A DNA stretch of 64,000 nt from Astrocystis sublimbata (taxonomy: Eukaryota; Ascomycota; Sordariomycetes; Xylariales; Xylariaceae), in NCBI GenBank assembly GCA_022453515.1, contig JAJNNY010000079.1:1-64000 (forward strand), given 5' to 3'. Below the pieces are notes generated by a model that did no database searches, was not told the DNA's origin, and was given only the letters and a program-made list of their open reading frames with translations. How positions within the stretch are numbered: position 1 is the first letter of the stretch; each line of letters begins with the position of its first letter. Shown here piece after piece: positions 36,875 through 48,037 of the stretch. Position numbers and translations under genes: made by a program.

Positions 36875-39040
36875 GTTGTATGTATGTATGTTTTGTTGAA
36901 GGTAGAGGTTTCAAGTTAAAAAACGCTGTTGGGCCGTGACGCGAGGTTCTTTTTATATTTCCCTGCGCCATGATGGAGAGAACTGTAGAATAAGAAGAGT
37001 GAGCAGTGTGCTCGGATGCTCTATACTAAAACAAATGAAAATGGAAATCTCTCAAGTTACTTCAACTATTGGTAGTTTCATCTTACAGATTACGAAGAGC
37101 TTGGGAGCTTTGAGGGAGGGTTTGTGAAGTGGTGAGAATTAAGTAGATACCCCAGGAGTGGTCTACTTCTAGAGTAAAGTAATTAGAGCTTGCTTGTCTA
37201 ACACAACACATTATTAGCCTTACTTTTATTGTCCACTGATGAGGATTGAGTAGCAACTGGTCTTTTAATAATAATAAGATATAGAATACCAAATTCTGAG
37301 TATTATGCAATTAGAGGATTAGACAAACCTGTGGTAAAGGTATCCGTATTTTCTTCAACGCCCTGTTTACCCCAATTCCTTTTCAAATAGGACTATAGAA
37401 ACACTCGCCTCACCTCACCTTCATTGATAGAATGCAATTTCTCCAAGCAGTGAGCCAGCCCCTGAAATGAAACAAACAAGTTAATAAACATAATACAGCA
37501 GGTAGCCTGAATTTCTTCGCATGCGATTGACTGACTCGACTGCGTAACAAACAGTCTCCCCGCAGTTTCGACTCCGTAGATCCAACATTGAAGTGCCGTC
37601 CCCTGTCCCTCGATCGCTCCGAGTCCTATCCTAGCCGTTATCCCATCCCTTACCGAAAGAAGCTAAGGGCGGGGCCGAAGGAAGTGGGTTGAAATGCGGC
37701 ACAGACATGGGCAGAACAACACACCACAATCACATACATCCGCATCACGACGGAGGACTCCACGTGGGGTAAATCGCCCGCACCCGTTAGAGATATTTTT
37801 TCGAGGCATCCCCCTCGCCCCCCTTGTTACCTTACCTTACCTAATCTTGCCTTACTTACACCGAAACATGACGACGTTGCGCGAGACACCATACACTCGG
37901 CAACAATATGTGACAAAGTTCAACTTTATTACTAGTCCTCGGGCTTACCGAAAGCTCAACTATTGTTTCTTCACTATCCTTTCTCATCTGCCGGGCAATT
38001 CATCCGCGCGCCACGCACGTTTAACGTAACTCAGTATCAGGCAATGCAAGTGTCCCTCTGGCGAACGGCAAAGTCAGCATTGACAAAGGCGGGGCTAGCA
38101 GGGATATTGGAGGTTTGTGGTGGACTTTGTCAACTACCTAGCCAGCATACTTGCCTACTAGTAAACTCGACCGTTAGCTGGGCGGCGGGAGAGGGATCTA
38201 TGATCCTTTCATGAGCAAATAGCTCATATACTTTGAGAGTCTCGGTTTTCGAAAATGTGGCCATGTCACGGAACGGTCTCGACTGACAGACAATGATAGA
38301 GCAAATGATGGAGAAGTTAGAATGCAGCTCGAGCCAGGGTCCATGTGCGACATATCTGCATAGATTGGCGAGCTCTCCTATTGGAGCCAGGACAAGAATT
38401 GTTGGCTGCTAGCTACCTTAGCTAGCATAGCAAGCAGCCGAATTGTCAGCAAGCATCTCGACCTTGACTTTAATTACTCTCCTAGCTCGCTGCCCAGGAT
38501 TTCATATCCAAACTAGCAAGGTAAGCTACGAGGACGAGTAGATCTCTTGCCGGCCAAGGGATGATACAGCTTTGCCGCTTGCCGCCGCCGACTCCCCTGG
38601 GATCATGGGACGGGGACTGTGGCTCTGATCTACATAGCTTCCCTACTCTATGCCGCTTCCACCCCACGCCAACTGTTCGAATTCGGTGGTACCGTACCGC
38701 AATGTGAGAAAAAGGCGAGGCGTGTCCCACTCTCTTCCCTCGTTTATCGCTCACGGGAATCCGCGTTCCCCAGCGTAAATTGGGGCCGGGGGTGTGGGTT
38801 GGTTGAAAGATGGTTGGTATCCACGTAGGGTAGGTAGGTCGAAGGAGGAGTACGTTGAAGAATACCTACTCTTTGTTCTATATATATGATGCCCCCCCAG
38901 TCCTGCCCTGCCCTTCTTCTTCCGGAACCCAGTCTTTCAACCTGGGTATTCGATAGCACAGCCCTACTCGCACAATATACTTCGTGTTAGTCAGTTCGAC
39001 ACTTGAGCCGGCACATAAGAAGATCGTCAGTTAGCCAGTC
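36875..39040. other. Intergenic region of about 2.2 kb
   Basis: No supported gene. The left part is the 3' flank of the GlyRS gene and the right part is the promoter of the MetE-like gene. Short frames at 37694-38214 show no family features. Confidence 0.5.
38879..38888 (+). promoter_or_regulatory. Candidate TATA box of the MetE-like gene
   Basis: CTATATATAT lies about 155 bases upstream of the ATG at 39041, within the range expected for a fungal TATA element followed by a leader of roughly 100 bases. Confidence 0.45.
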
Positions 39041-40433
39041 ATGGCCGGGAACAAGCAGAGCCCGCCCTTCCGGGCCGAGCACCTTGGCTCGCTGCTGCGG
39101 CCGAAGGAGCTGACGGAGCGCCGGATCGAGCTCGACGACGCCAAGGCGCTCGACATCGCGCAGGACCCGAAGCTGAAGGAGATCGAGGACAAGTCCATCG
39201 ACGACATCGTCAAGCTGCAGCTGGACCTCGGCTTCCGCGCCATCAACGACGGCGAGTACCGCCGCCACCAGTTCTGGGGCACCTTCTTCCCCAACCTCGA
39301 AGGCTTCGAGGAGATTGCGGCGCCGGACTGGAGCATGTTCCGCATGTACGTGCCGGATATTGCTGCTTTCAGTAAGTCGGCTCTGTGTGCGGTTTGACCT
39401 ATGTATGTTCTGACCATGTGTGTAGCTGAGGCGGGCCACAAGCCGGGCGAGTCCATCGTCTGCACGGGCAAGATCAAGCACGTCGGCAGCAGTTACTTGA
39501 AAGACTGGAACTACCTCAAGAACCTGGTCCCTGCCGACCGTGTGAAGGATCTGAAGATCACCCTCGCTGCTCCTGAATGGTGAGAAACATGCCACTCTTT
39601 TTCGAGCTCTACTGCTCAAGATATAGGGGAAGCTAACAGATATTAGGTACCACTTACGCTATAAGAAGGGGGTACCTTACCCCGAGAGCGTATACGCGAA
39701 TGACACGGAATACTTCAAGGACCTCGCCGTAGCATATGCGACCGAACTCCAGGTGCTATACGACAACGGCGTCCGCAATGTCACCATCGACGACCCGAAC
39801 CTAGCATGTAAGCATACACACACTTCATGACTGAATTCAGACCACTGACCCACACCTCTCCTCCCAACAGACTTCTGCTCCGAGAAGATGCTCGAGGGCT
39901 TCAAGCAAGACGGCGAAGACCCAGACGCGCTCCTCGACTCATACGTGCAGCTCTACAACGACAGCATCAGCTCGCGGCCGGCAGACATGCACCTAGGCAT
40001 CCACCTGTGCCGCGGCAACTTCGCGTACAGCAAGCACTTTTCGGAGGGCGGGTACGACCGCATCGCCACCAAGCTGTTCCGCGAGATCAACGCCGACACC
40101 TACTTCCTCGAGTACGACACGGAGCGCGCGGGCACCTTCGCGCCTCTCAAGGAGTTGCCGACGAATAAAAATGTTGTTCTAGGTGTCATCACGAGCAAGT
40201 TCCCCGAGCTCGAGGACCTCGAAGAGATGCGCAAGCGCGTCTTTGCCGCTGCGGATATCATTGCTGCTGGCTCGGGCCAGACGCGCGAGGAGGCGCTCAA
40301 GAGGATCAGTGTTAGTCCCCAGTGTGGCTTTGCGAGTCATCATCTGGGAAACTCGGTCACGAGGGACGATATGATTGCCAAGCTTAAGTTGGTTAGACAG
40401 CTGGCGGACTCGATCTGGCCGGGCGAGCCGTAG
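39041..40433 (+). CDS. Cobalamin-independent methionine synthase-like (MetE C-terminal) protein
   Basis: Predicted as join(39041..39371, 39426..39579, 39647..39807, 39871..40433), 402 residues; the three introns are 54, 67 and 63 nt. The protein is about half the size of full MetE and corresponds to its C-terminal catalytic barrel (UROD/MetE-like superfamily). The zinc ligands of MetE are preserved in spacing: His260 and Cys262 in GIHLCRGNF, and Cys367 in SPQCGFAS. The start is fixed by the RAEHLGSLLRP block, which in this family carries substrate contacts. It probably transfers a methyl or similar group to a thiol. Whether the acceptor is homocysteine is unclear, because single-domain fungal members of this family are mostly uncharacterised and full-length MetE is normally encoded elsewhere. 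No targeting signal is visible, so it is likely cytosolic. Confidence 0.92.
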
Positions 40434-41724
40434 ATAGTAGGTTCGGATGATATGGCTGAGATGTATGGTGGGATGTAGTTGGAGGTGGTGTCCAATTAGG
40501 CAATGTATATAGTCGCAAATGAAGAAAAACATCTCTTGGAATAATTAACCAGGCCGGGAGGTCGGCATCCTGTCTCGAGATACGTCTGACAAAAGCGAGT
40601 CTTCAAGTTTCGCGTCAAGCTTAAAGGCCTTTAGACTTGATGAGCTGGCAAGGTCAAGCATTAACAAGTGGGAACTTGACATGTTGACGAGTCCCCTTGA
40701 GAAATGGCGCAAAGAAACCAATATGCAATAATGATCCGTAATACTTCATCATCATCAAAACGATCTACCTATATTTACGATATAGAAAAATTAATCAATC
40801 TCAACACGAGAGTCATCAGACGTCAAGTTTACTTACCCATCTGTGTTCCAATGGATTTGTTTGTGTGTATGTTACATATAACCTTCGACTTAAGATGGTG
40901 GTGAACAAATCAGGAAGTGACAACTTCAGGCTGCACTGCAGGTGACGGATGTATGCAACATGGCCGAAAAAGGGATGGAGGGATTGGTGATCCCTTCCCC
41001 AGCAATTGCATTTGTTCATTTGGGCGCACGAGGAGTGGTGATACTGCCTTACCTCACGAATAGTGCAGCAGCATTCCAGTGGCCCGACCTATAAATACAC
41101 GACCGAGCCGCACACGGCGGGTCCCATGACACTTGTTGTTTTCCGAATTCTCTTTACTTTATGTACGTTTCACCTCGCCAGAATTACGATTAAGAAGCAA
41201 TCGTGATTGATGCTGTCCCCCAACCCACCTGGATAGCGATATCCATCGGCAGCACATGCAAGCTCTACTCAGGGCTGCTACAGCGGCATCTTAGCATGCT
41301 GCAGGTACCGTGGGCCACTGACCGAATCCACCAATAGCCGATCGCTGGACTCGGCACAGAACCTGGAATAATCCCCAGCAGGAACCCCAGCAGCCCCTCC
41401 CTTTCCCAATCAGCCATGTTAGCAGTCAAACAGACCGGCGCTGATTGGCGCAGAGCTGCAGCTGCAGCTGCAGCAGCTGGGAGCTTAGGGCCTCTACTGA
41501 CCGGAAAGCCCAACCGCCGGTACCGTCACCGCTATCCCAATTACACCACCACAACATCTCCCAACTACTATCACCGTCCGACTGCATTCCTGAATAATCA
41601 CCAAACAAGGTGTAGCAGACCTTTGAGATACCCTGTGAACCCTCACCAGAAACACCCTCATTACACAGCCACAGCCACATACACATACACAAACACAGAC
41701 ACGGAAACACACAGCCGGGAAAAG
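40434..41724. other. Intergenic region; promoter of the phosphoesterase gene
   Basis: No supported gene. The frame from 41416 to 41724 is in phase with the next gene, but it translates into a low-complexity Ala, Tyr and Thr sequence and ends in CACA repeats. It is more likely 5' untranslated sequence. A 12-copy-like GCAGCT/GCTGCA motif lies at 41454-41480. Confidence 0.5.
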
Positions 41725-44158
41725 ATGCCAGACCGAAAGGCTGCCCCACCACCCAGCGAATCCATCACCTACAGCTCAGCATCAAGCAAATCAGGGGCGC
41801 CCGACCTCAGGATCGTGCACTACAACGATGTCTACCACGTCGATGCCTCCTCGAGCGAGCCCGTCGGCGGCGCCGCGCGCTTCATGACTCTCATGCAGCA
41901 CTACCGCGAAAACGACCAATTCAAGGGGCAGTCTGAGCTGCTCACCTACTTTTCTGGAGATGCGTTTAACCCGAGTCTGGAGAGCTCCGTGACCAAGGGT
42001 ACGTACCTCTTAAGCTTTTAGGATGCGCCCATGTGCTTGCTCGTTACTCCGGGTGGTTGGTTACATGTGCACAATTCGAATACTGTACACCACTGAAGTT
42101 TCCGTCTTATCGAATGTATCTGCGTACGAGTTGACTTACACGGCCAATTACCTAGGTGATCATATGGTTCCGTTCTTGAACAACATAGGGACGGACGCCG
42201 CTTCTCTAGGTGTATGTTTCTAGCTTTTCCGTTCTCTTATATATAGATATACTGACTTGCTCATTAGAACCATGACCTTGACTTTGGTGTCCGCAAATTC
42301 AGGCATCTTGCATCCAAGTGCGACTTTCCAGTAAGTCTTCACTGATGATACCTCTCGTGGTACCTGGGTTCTGTCATACACATGGACAGCAAGTCTCACT
42401 TATAGTTCAACATGGAACTTACTAATCACTTGTGTTGTATAGTGGCTTGTTGCCAACGTATTAGAGTAAGGACATTCTCATACTTACTGTCATTTGGTCT
42501 TGGGTCTCCTGATGTCACTCTAGTACCAATCATACCCACGAATCAACAGAGGGACGTGATATTGATGTTGAAGTCACCAAGGCTGACATCTCATTTCCAA
42601 CAGTCCAGCCCTAGGAGACAATGTCCCCATAGGAAACTGCAAGCGGACACACATGATGACATCCTCCAATGGAATCAAGATCGGGCTCATCGGACTCGGT
42701 GAGAGAGAGTGGCTGGAAACTATTAACAGTCTACCGCCAGACCTCATCTATAAATCAGCCAGCGAGACGGCCAAAGAGCTAGTTCCCCAACTGCGCGCCG
42801 AAGGAGCCGAGATCGTCATCGCCGTGACACACATGCGCGAGCCCAACGACAACAAGCTGGCCGAGCAGACCGACGGTATAATTGACCTCATCCTCGGCGG
42901 CCACGACCACTACTACAACCACAGCCTCATCAAGGACACCCACGTACTACGCTCAGGCACAGACTTCAAACAGCTAAGCTACATCGAAGCGCGGCGGAGA
43001 CCAGACGGTTCAGGACGATGGGACATCGACATAATCCGCCGAGACGTCACGTCAGAAATCCCAGAACACGCACCTACATCCAAGCTCGTCGAAGACCTCA
43101 CAGCCCATCTCAACGCCACCCTCCAGAAACCCGTCGGCTACACCGCCGCGCCGCTCGACGCGCGCTTCAGGACCGTCCGGCTGCAGGAGAGCAACATCGG
43201 CAACTTCGTCTGCGACATCATGCGCCACCACTACTCAGGCGACTGCTCCCTAATGGCGTCCGGCACGGTGCGGGGCGACCAAGTCTACCTGCCCGGCCCC
43301 ATCTTACTAAAAGACATCATGTCCTGCTTCCCCTTCGAAGACCCCGTCGTCGTGATCCGCGTAACAGGCAAGGCGATCTGGGACGCCTTAGAAAACAGCG
43401 TCTCGCTATACCCCGCGCTCGAAGGGCGCTTCCCCCAAGTTTCCAACATCAAATTCTCCTTCGACGCCTCGAAGCCGTCCAACTCGCGCATCGTCTCGGC
43501 GTCAATCGGTGGCGAGGCCATCGACATGGACCGCAAGTACGTCCTTGTGACGCGCGGGTACATGGCGCGCGGCAAGGACGGGTACGACAGTCTGCTGGTG
43601 GAGCCTGAGGGCGGCACGGCCGAGGAGATCGTGTCGGAGGAGAACGGGATTCTGATCTCCATGATGCTACGGCAGTACTTCATGTCGTTGAAGGTGGTCG
43701 GGCAGTGGAAGCATTGGGGCGCCAGCATGGGGCGGCACTGGGACGCCGTGACGAGTAAGGTGGGTGCGAACCATCCGCATTACTATACCGCTTCTCCGAC
43801 AAAGACGGCATCTAGGCAGGGTACTTCACAGCAACAGAAGGAAAAGAAGGAAAACAGCGGCTGGGATAACTGGGCTCCCGAGCGCATCCGCGAGCGCCGC
43901 TGCAGCGTCGGCAACTACGAGGAGTCGGACAGCGAGGGCGAGGTGGACAACAACGACCAAAAGGGCCGCGTCGTCGAGAATCTAGATGGCGAGATGCAGG
44001 TCATGCGCCGCGTCTTCGGCAAGTGGGCAAGGCTTGCGGGGCTCAAGTCTAAGGTCGCTGATGAGCTCAAGGCGGGCGAGTTCGAGGTCGATTGGACGAG
44101 GGCTATAGCGCCGAGGATTGAGGGCAGGATTGTTCGTGTTGATGGGGGCCCGGAATAG
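41725..44158 (+). CDS. 5'-nucleotidase (UshA) family metallophosphoesterase
   Basis: Predicted as join(41725..41998, 42156..42211, 42268..42330, 42443..42465, 42604..44158), 656 residues, with four introns including a tiny 23-nt exon. All joins keep phase and restore conserved blocks. The two-metal phosphoesterase core shows IVHYNDVYHV, YFSGDAFNPS, GNHDLDFG, THMREPND and GGHDHYYN, in that order, within the first 240 residues. The 5'-nucleotidase C-terminal domain follows, with LRSGTDFKQLSY and NIGNFVCDIMRHHY. The last 120 residues are a charged extension (RERRCSVGNYEESDSEGE). The protein hydrolyses a phosphomonoester or cyclic nucleotide, but the exact substrate cannot be told. There is no signal peptide, unlike secreted bacterial and animal 5'-nucleotidases, so it is likely intracellular. 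The start was chosen where the sequence ceases to be low-complexity. Confidence 0.92.
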
Positions 44159-44679
44159 AGAGATAGATAAGGGTAAGGTTGGTGCACGAATAGTATATAC
44201 GTATACATACCTAGATTTTTGTTGGAGCACTTTGATATATGAAGTGGCTACCATTGAGGTGGTGGGAAAGGGGCGAGGGGGGAGGAAAAGGAAAGGAATA
44301 GAATTGATGAATTGCGAGTACTTGACCAAGCCAAGTACCTGCCTTGCCTCTGCACACAGAGACACTGACGTTCCCAAAATGGATTTGAAAGCGATTGCAG
44401 ATCACTATAAAAATCGAGGTACTTTGCCCGAAACATTGGTGATGCAGCCAGCATCTGGGACAACACACAAGCCATATGAATCCCAAGACTAGCAGTAATG
44501 AATATCAAGAATGTCCCTCCTACTTCCTACATCTTAGATAGAAAGACACAGTACAAAACCGTCTCTACCAAGCCCCTCCCCTCAATCCACTTGCCAAGGT
44601 ACTCAACTCAACTCAACTCAATCCACTTCAACCTATAGACAGACATTCAATTATCTACCTACCTCTTACCTACACTTCC
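44159..44679. other. Convergent 3' region
   Basis: The space between two convergent genes holds 3' untranslated sequence of both. It contains a CTCAA tandem repeat (about 44601-44620). No gene is seen. Confidence 0.6.
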
Positions 44680-46297
44680 TCACTTAGCCCCCTCCGCAAA
44701 CAGCGCCTTCTGCGTATCATACGTATACACAAGATCCTTATGCCAATAATTCGGGGCCTCGGCCTTCGCGATATCCCACGCCTCATCAAGGGCCTTCACC
44801 ACGTCTTCCGGAAGCGGGCCTTTCTCGATGGCGTCTAAGTTGCCGTCCAGCTGGTCGTAGGAGGAGATGCCGATGATGATGCCGTCGTTTCCACCACTTC
44901 CACCACTCTTGTTATCTATACCTTGTATACGTAAAGCGCTATGGTGCACGATCCAGCGCAGCGCGACTTCGATCATGGTGAGATTCTGCTCCTTGTGGGC
45001 GTTGTTTTGCTTTTCGACAGCGGCTTCAATAATCTGCAGCGCGCGGAAGACGGAATCTTTAAAGTACCGCTTCTGGTACATGACGCCTGTGCGCGAGGCG
45101 CTGTTGAAACGGCCTGAGGTCACTTCCATGTCCTTGCTTTTGATCTTGCCGCTGAAGAGACCGCCCGCGACTGTCCAATGATTATTGAGTCAGAAGAAAC
45201 ATTCGGGAGTCGAGGGTTGTTTGGTAGGTATGCTTATATAGCTTTATTGGGGGGTTTGGGTGTGAATGTGGAAGGAGGAGCAAGTCCTTGAGTTCGACAT
45301 GGCTTTCCCTGGGAATGGGAAGAGAAGGGACACTAATCAATGGAACACAACACATACTGGGGTTGTAGACAACAATGTCGAGGCCGAAGCGGCGGCACGT
45401 GGGGATCAGCTCTGGCTCGAGACCGCGTGTGATGGCGTTGTACATGCCCTCTAATCCGTCGCTCATTAGCAATGTATCCCTAATCCTCAGAACGTAGGTC
45501 ATTCAGGGGCAACCAAACGTACGGTAGATGGTAGGCTTCACCCAGCCATTATACTTGCAGGTCAGGACGACCTCGGCGACCTCGGCGGCCGTGAAGTTGG
45601 AAAGGCCGAAGCGCACGAACTTGCCCGCCTTGTGCAGCTTGTCGACGGCCGCGAGGGTGTCTGCAAAGGGGGTGCCGCGGTCTGCGGCGTGGAGGTAGCA
45701 GATCTGTTAGTGAGTTAGTCGTCATGATGTATCTATTTATTTATACATCAACCCCTTCGCCCCTCTCATTCCGTCCGCACCAACACTTCCCCGACGCAGC
45801 CACGAGAAAGTAAAACGAGGATCGTGATAAAAAAATGAAGGCGAGCGACAGGAGCAACAAGGATACAGAAGGAAGCCCACTACAAGCAACCCAGCCTCAA
45901 CACCAACCCTCAAAACACCAAACCTCCAAAACAAAACGCAAGAAAAAGCGCAAAAACCCACATCAACACACCCCGTCCCCAACCCCCCCAAACTCTCCCC
46001 AAGACTCTCCTCGACCTTCACGCCCGAATTATCCCCGTCTTGCGCCGGATACCTAAACTTAGTCGCAAGCGTCAATCCCCGCTCCTTCCACTTGCCGGCG
46101 TCGCGCGTCCACGCCTCCTGCTCGGAGGCGACGTACACGCGGGCCGTGTCGACTTCGCCGTATCCGCGTTCCTGGAAACGGTCGAGCACGCGGCTGTACT
46201 CGTCTGGCGAGGTGATGCGCGCGCCCGCGTCCGCGGAGGGCCCGAAGGTCATTAGGCCGAGGATGATGCGGGGGGACGTGGGGGGGAGGAGGGGCAT
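44680..46297 (-). CDS. Aldo/keto reductase (AKR7-like)
   Basis: Predicted as complement(join(44680..45170, 45358..45450, 45523..45703, 45962..46297)), 366 residues; introns are 187, 72 and 258 nt and all joins keep phase. It is an NADPH-dependent oxidoreductase of the TIM-barrel AKR fold, acting on aldehydes or ketones. The catalytic tetrad is complete: Asp50 and Tyr55 in GEVDTARVY, Lys80 in ATKF, and His117 in ICYLHAADR, where the first splice join falls just before the Ile. Further family blocks are FVRFGLSNFTAAEV, GMYNAITRGLEPELIP and YNPIAGGLFSGK, the last formed by the third join. The pattern is closest to aflatoxin-aldehyde reductase-type fungal AKRs. The physiological substrate is not evident, and no biosynthetic cluster surrounds it. 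No targeting signal is visible. Confidence 0.94.
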
Positions 46298-47094
46298 TTT
46301 GGCGGTTGGTGATCTTATTTGGCTGGGTCTTTGGGGGTTTGTGGTTAGGTGGAATTTAAATCAGACTTGGTATTTGGGTGATGGAGTGATTGAGTGAATG
46401 TGTAAACGAGTTGATTTGTTTTGCGATGATGTATGATGGGGGTTTGGTTGCTTTGATGGATTGATTTATTCGTGAAATGAGGGGTGAGGCTTGCTAAAGG
46501 TCGATGAGACAATCGACTACCCGGATGACTTAATGCTTGATGATGCAGGTACGACTTATTAGATCAATCAATGAGGTAACGCTTCTATCTTTATACATCC
46601 AACTTCGATACTATTAGATCGGCACCTAGCCTCCTAATGTTTCCAGACGAAGTCGAAACTTATTCATCTATCTCCATTCTAGATATTTCAGGGATTGTTC
46701 ATATCTCCATCTCCATCAGGAATGCATCCCCAAATGCCTTAGGTAATTTGACAAGTCCAAAGTTGCCAGCAACAATACCCCAGCAAAGCTCCGAGAGCTA
46801 CAAGAACGGAGTCGGCGTTACAGCACGACATACCCTCCCGCATAACGTCGCCGCTTCCCTTTCGGCGTTAAGCCCGCAACTGCAACCCCACTAAGAATTA
46901 ACTCCTATCTTGCCCCTATCCCCTGTTGTCCTTGTCCGTTCATCGGGGATGCTAAGCTAGCGTAGCATTGATATAAAAATAACATGCAAGAGCAAAAATG
47001 GATTAGGGGCGAAGCAAGTGTTCATTAAGAAGTTATTTATTAATTAATGTGTATCCATATTGATTGCTATATTGCTAGCAATAAAAGAGAAAAG
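46298..47094. other. Intergenic region upstream of the reductase
   Basis: No supported gene. The right part is AT-rich and leads into the tRNA-like unit. Confidence 0.55.
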
Positions 47095-47200
47095 AAAAAA
47101 TTTGGCCGTCGAGGGAATCGAACCCCCGCCACCTACGAATGTGGTTTACCCAGGATATACCATAGGTAAGAGATACCCGATCCGCTTGGCTAATCCAGTA
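47095..47200 (-). ncRNA. tRNA-like Pol III unit, isolated copy
   Basis: On the minus strand box A is TAGCCAAGCGGA (47181-47192), box B a perfect GGTTCGATTCC, the 3' strand CTCGACGGCCA looks like a normal T-stem/acceptor end, and a T6 run terminates at 47095-47100. The 5' side offers AGCCGTA, which pairs over five central positions with GACGGCC. However, it lies about six bases too far upstream of box A for a normal cloverleaf, and the anticodon arm is not regular. It may be a tRNA gene with an insertion, a pseudogene, or a relative of the units near 28-30 kb. Confidence 0.5.
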
Positions 47201-48037
47201 CGGCTATTGCTAGTGATTGTTAAAGGCCATTATATACCACAGTACCCTAGAGGCCTGTGCCTTTCACCTTCACCTTGAGTGTGCTACTGCTAAGGTACCC
47301 AATTAATTGGTCTGCTAGAAGTAAGAGGTTCATGACGCGGACGGACGTAAAGCTATGTGCAGGCAGAACCACGGAGATCAATGGTTCTCATGCGGCACTG
47401 CATATCTGAGATCTTCAATAACCGACTCGTACGATCTTTAGATAGTACTTACTTGTCAGTCCCTCATGCCTTCATTCCGAAATGAAATAAGACTAGACAT
47501 GCTGCCGTTCCGTCCATTGCTCGCTAAGGTTGTCAACCATATATCTATCTCAGGATTCCATGCCCGGGGCATAATATGTATAAAATGTTAGAGATAAACC
47601 TGTAGATACCAATATGAGGTAGGTATTGATGGACATATTTGATTTAGTTAGTTAGATAGCATAGGTAGCGAGCAAAAGATGACACCGCCAAAAACGATAC
47701 CTAGCCTAGATATATAGATAGATTCTATCCAAACCGGAAGGAACCGACCCAGCCCAAAAAACCCCAATGCGCCGATTTCCCAGGTTCTAACATGGTCCCG
47801 TCTAATCACATACCCCTTCCAGATAGACAGATAGATAGAGACAGAGATAGGGATCCCCATGGGAAGAGAAAGAAAGAGCCAGGCGCCAATAGCCATACAA
47901 CCCTTATATACAGATACAGATAGGTACACCACACCAAAACAATGAACGGAGATACCTACTGCCAAAGGAGCAGACGACACTGCGCCACTCATCAAGTAGG
48001 CCAGGCAAGGTCAATCCATGCTCTCCCTAACCCGAAC
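47201..48037. other. Intergenic region; 3' flank of the transporter
   Basis: No gene is seen. GATA-rich repeats (47645-47720, 47820-47850) are present. Confidence 0.55.

Noticed and set aside
41416..41724. An earlier in-frame ATG for the phosphoesterase gene
   Set aside because: The extra 103 residues are low-complexity and derive from GCAGCT and CACA repeats. The family begins shortly after the ATG at 41725.
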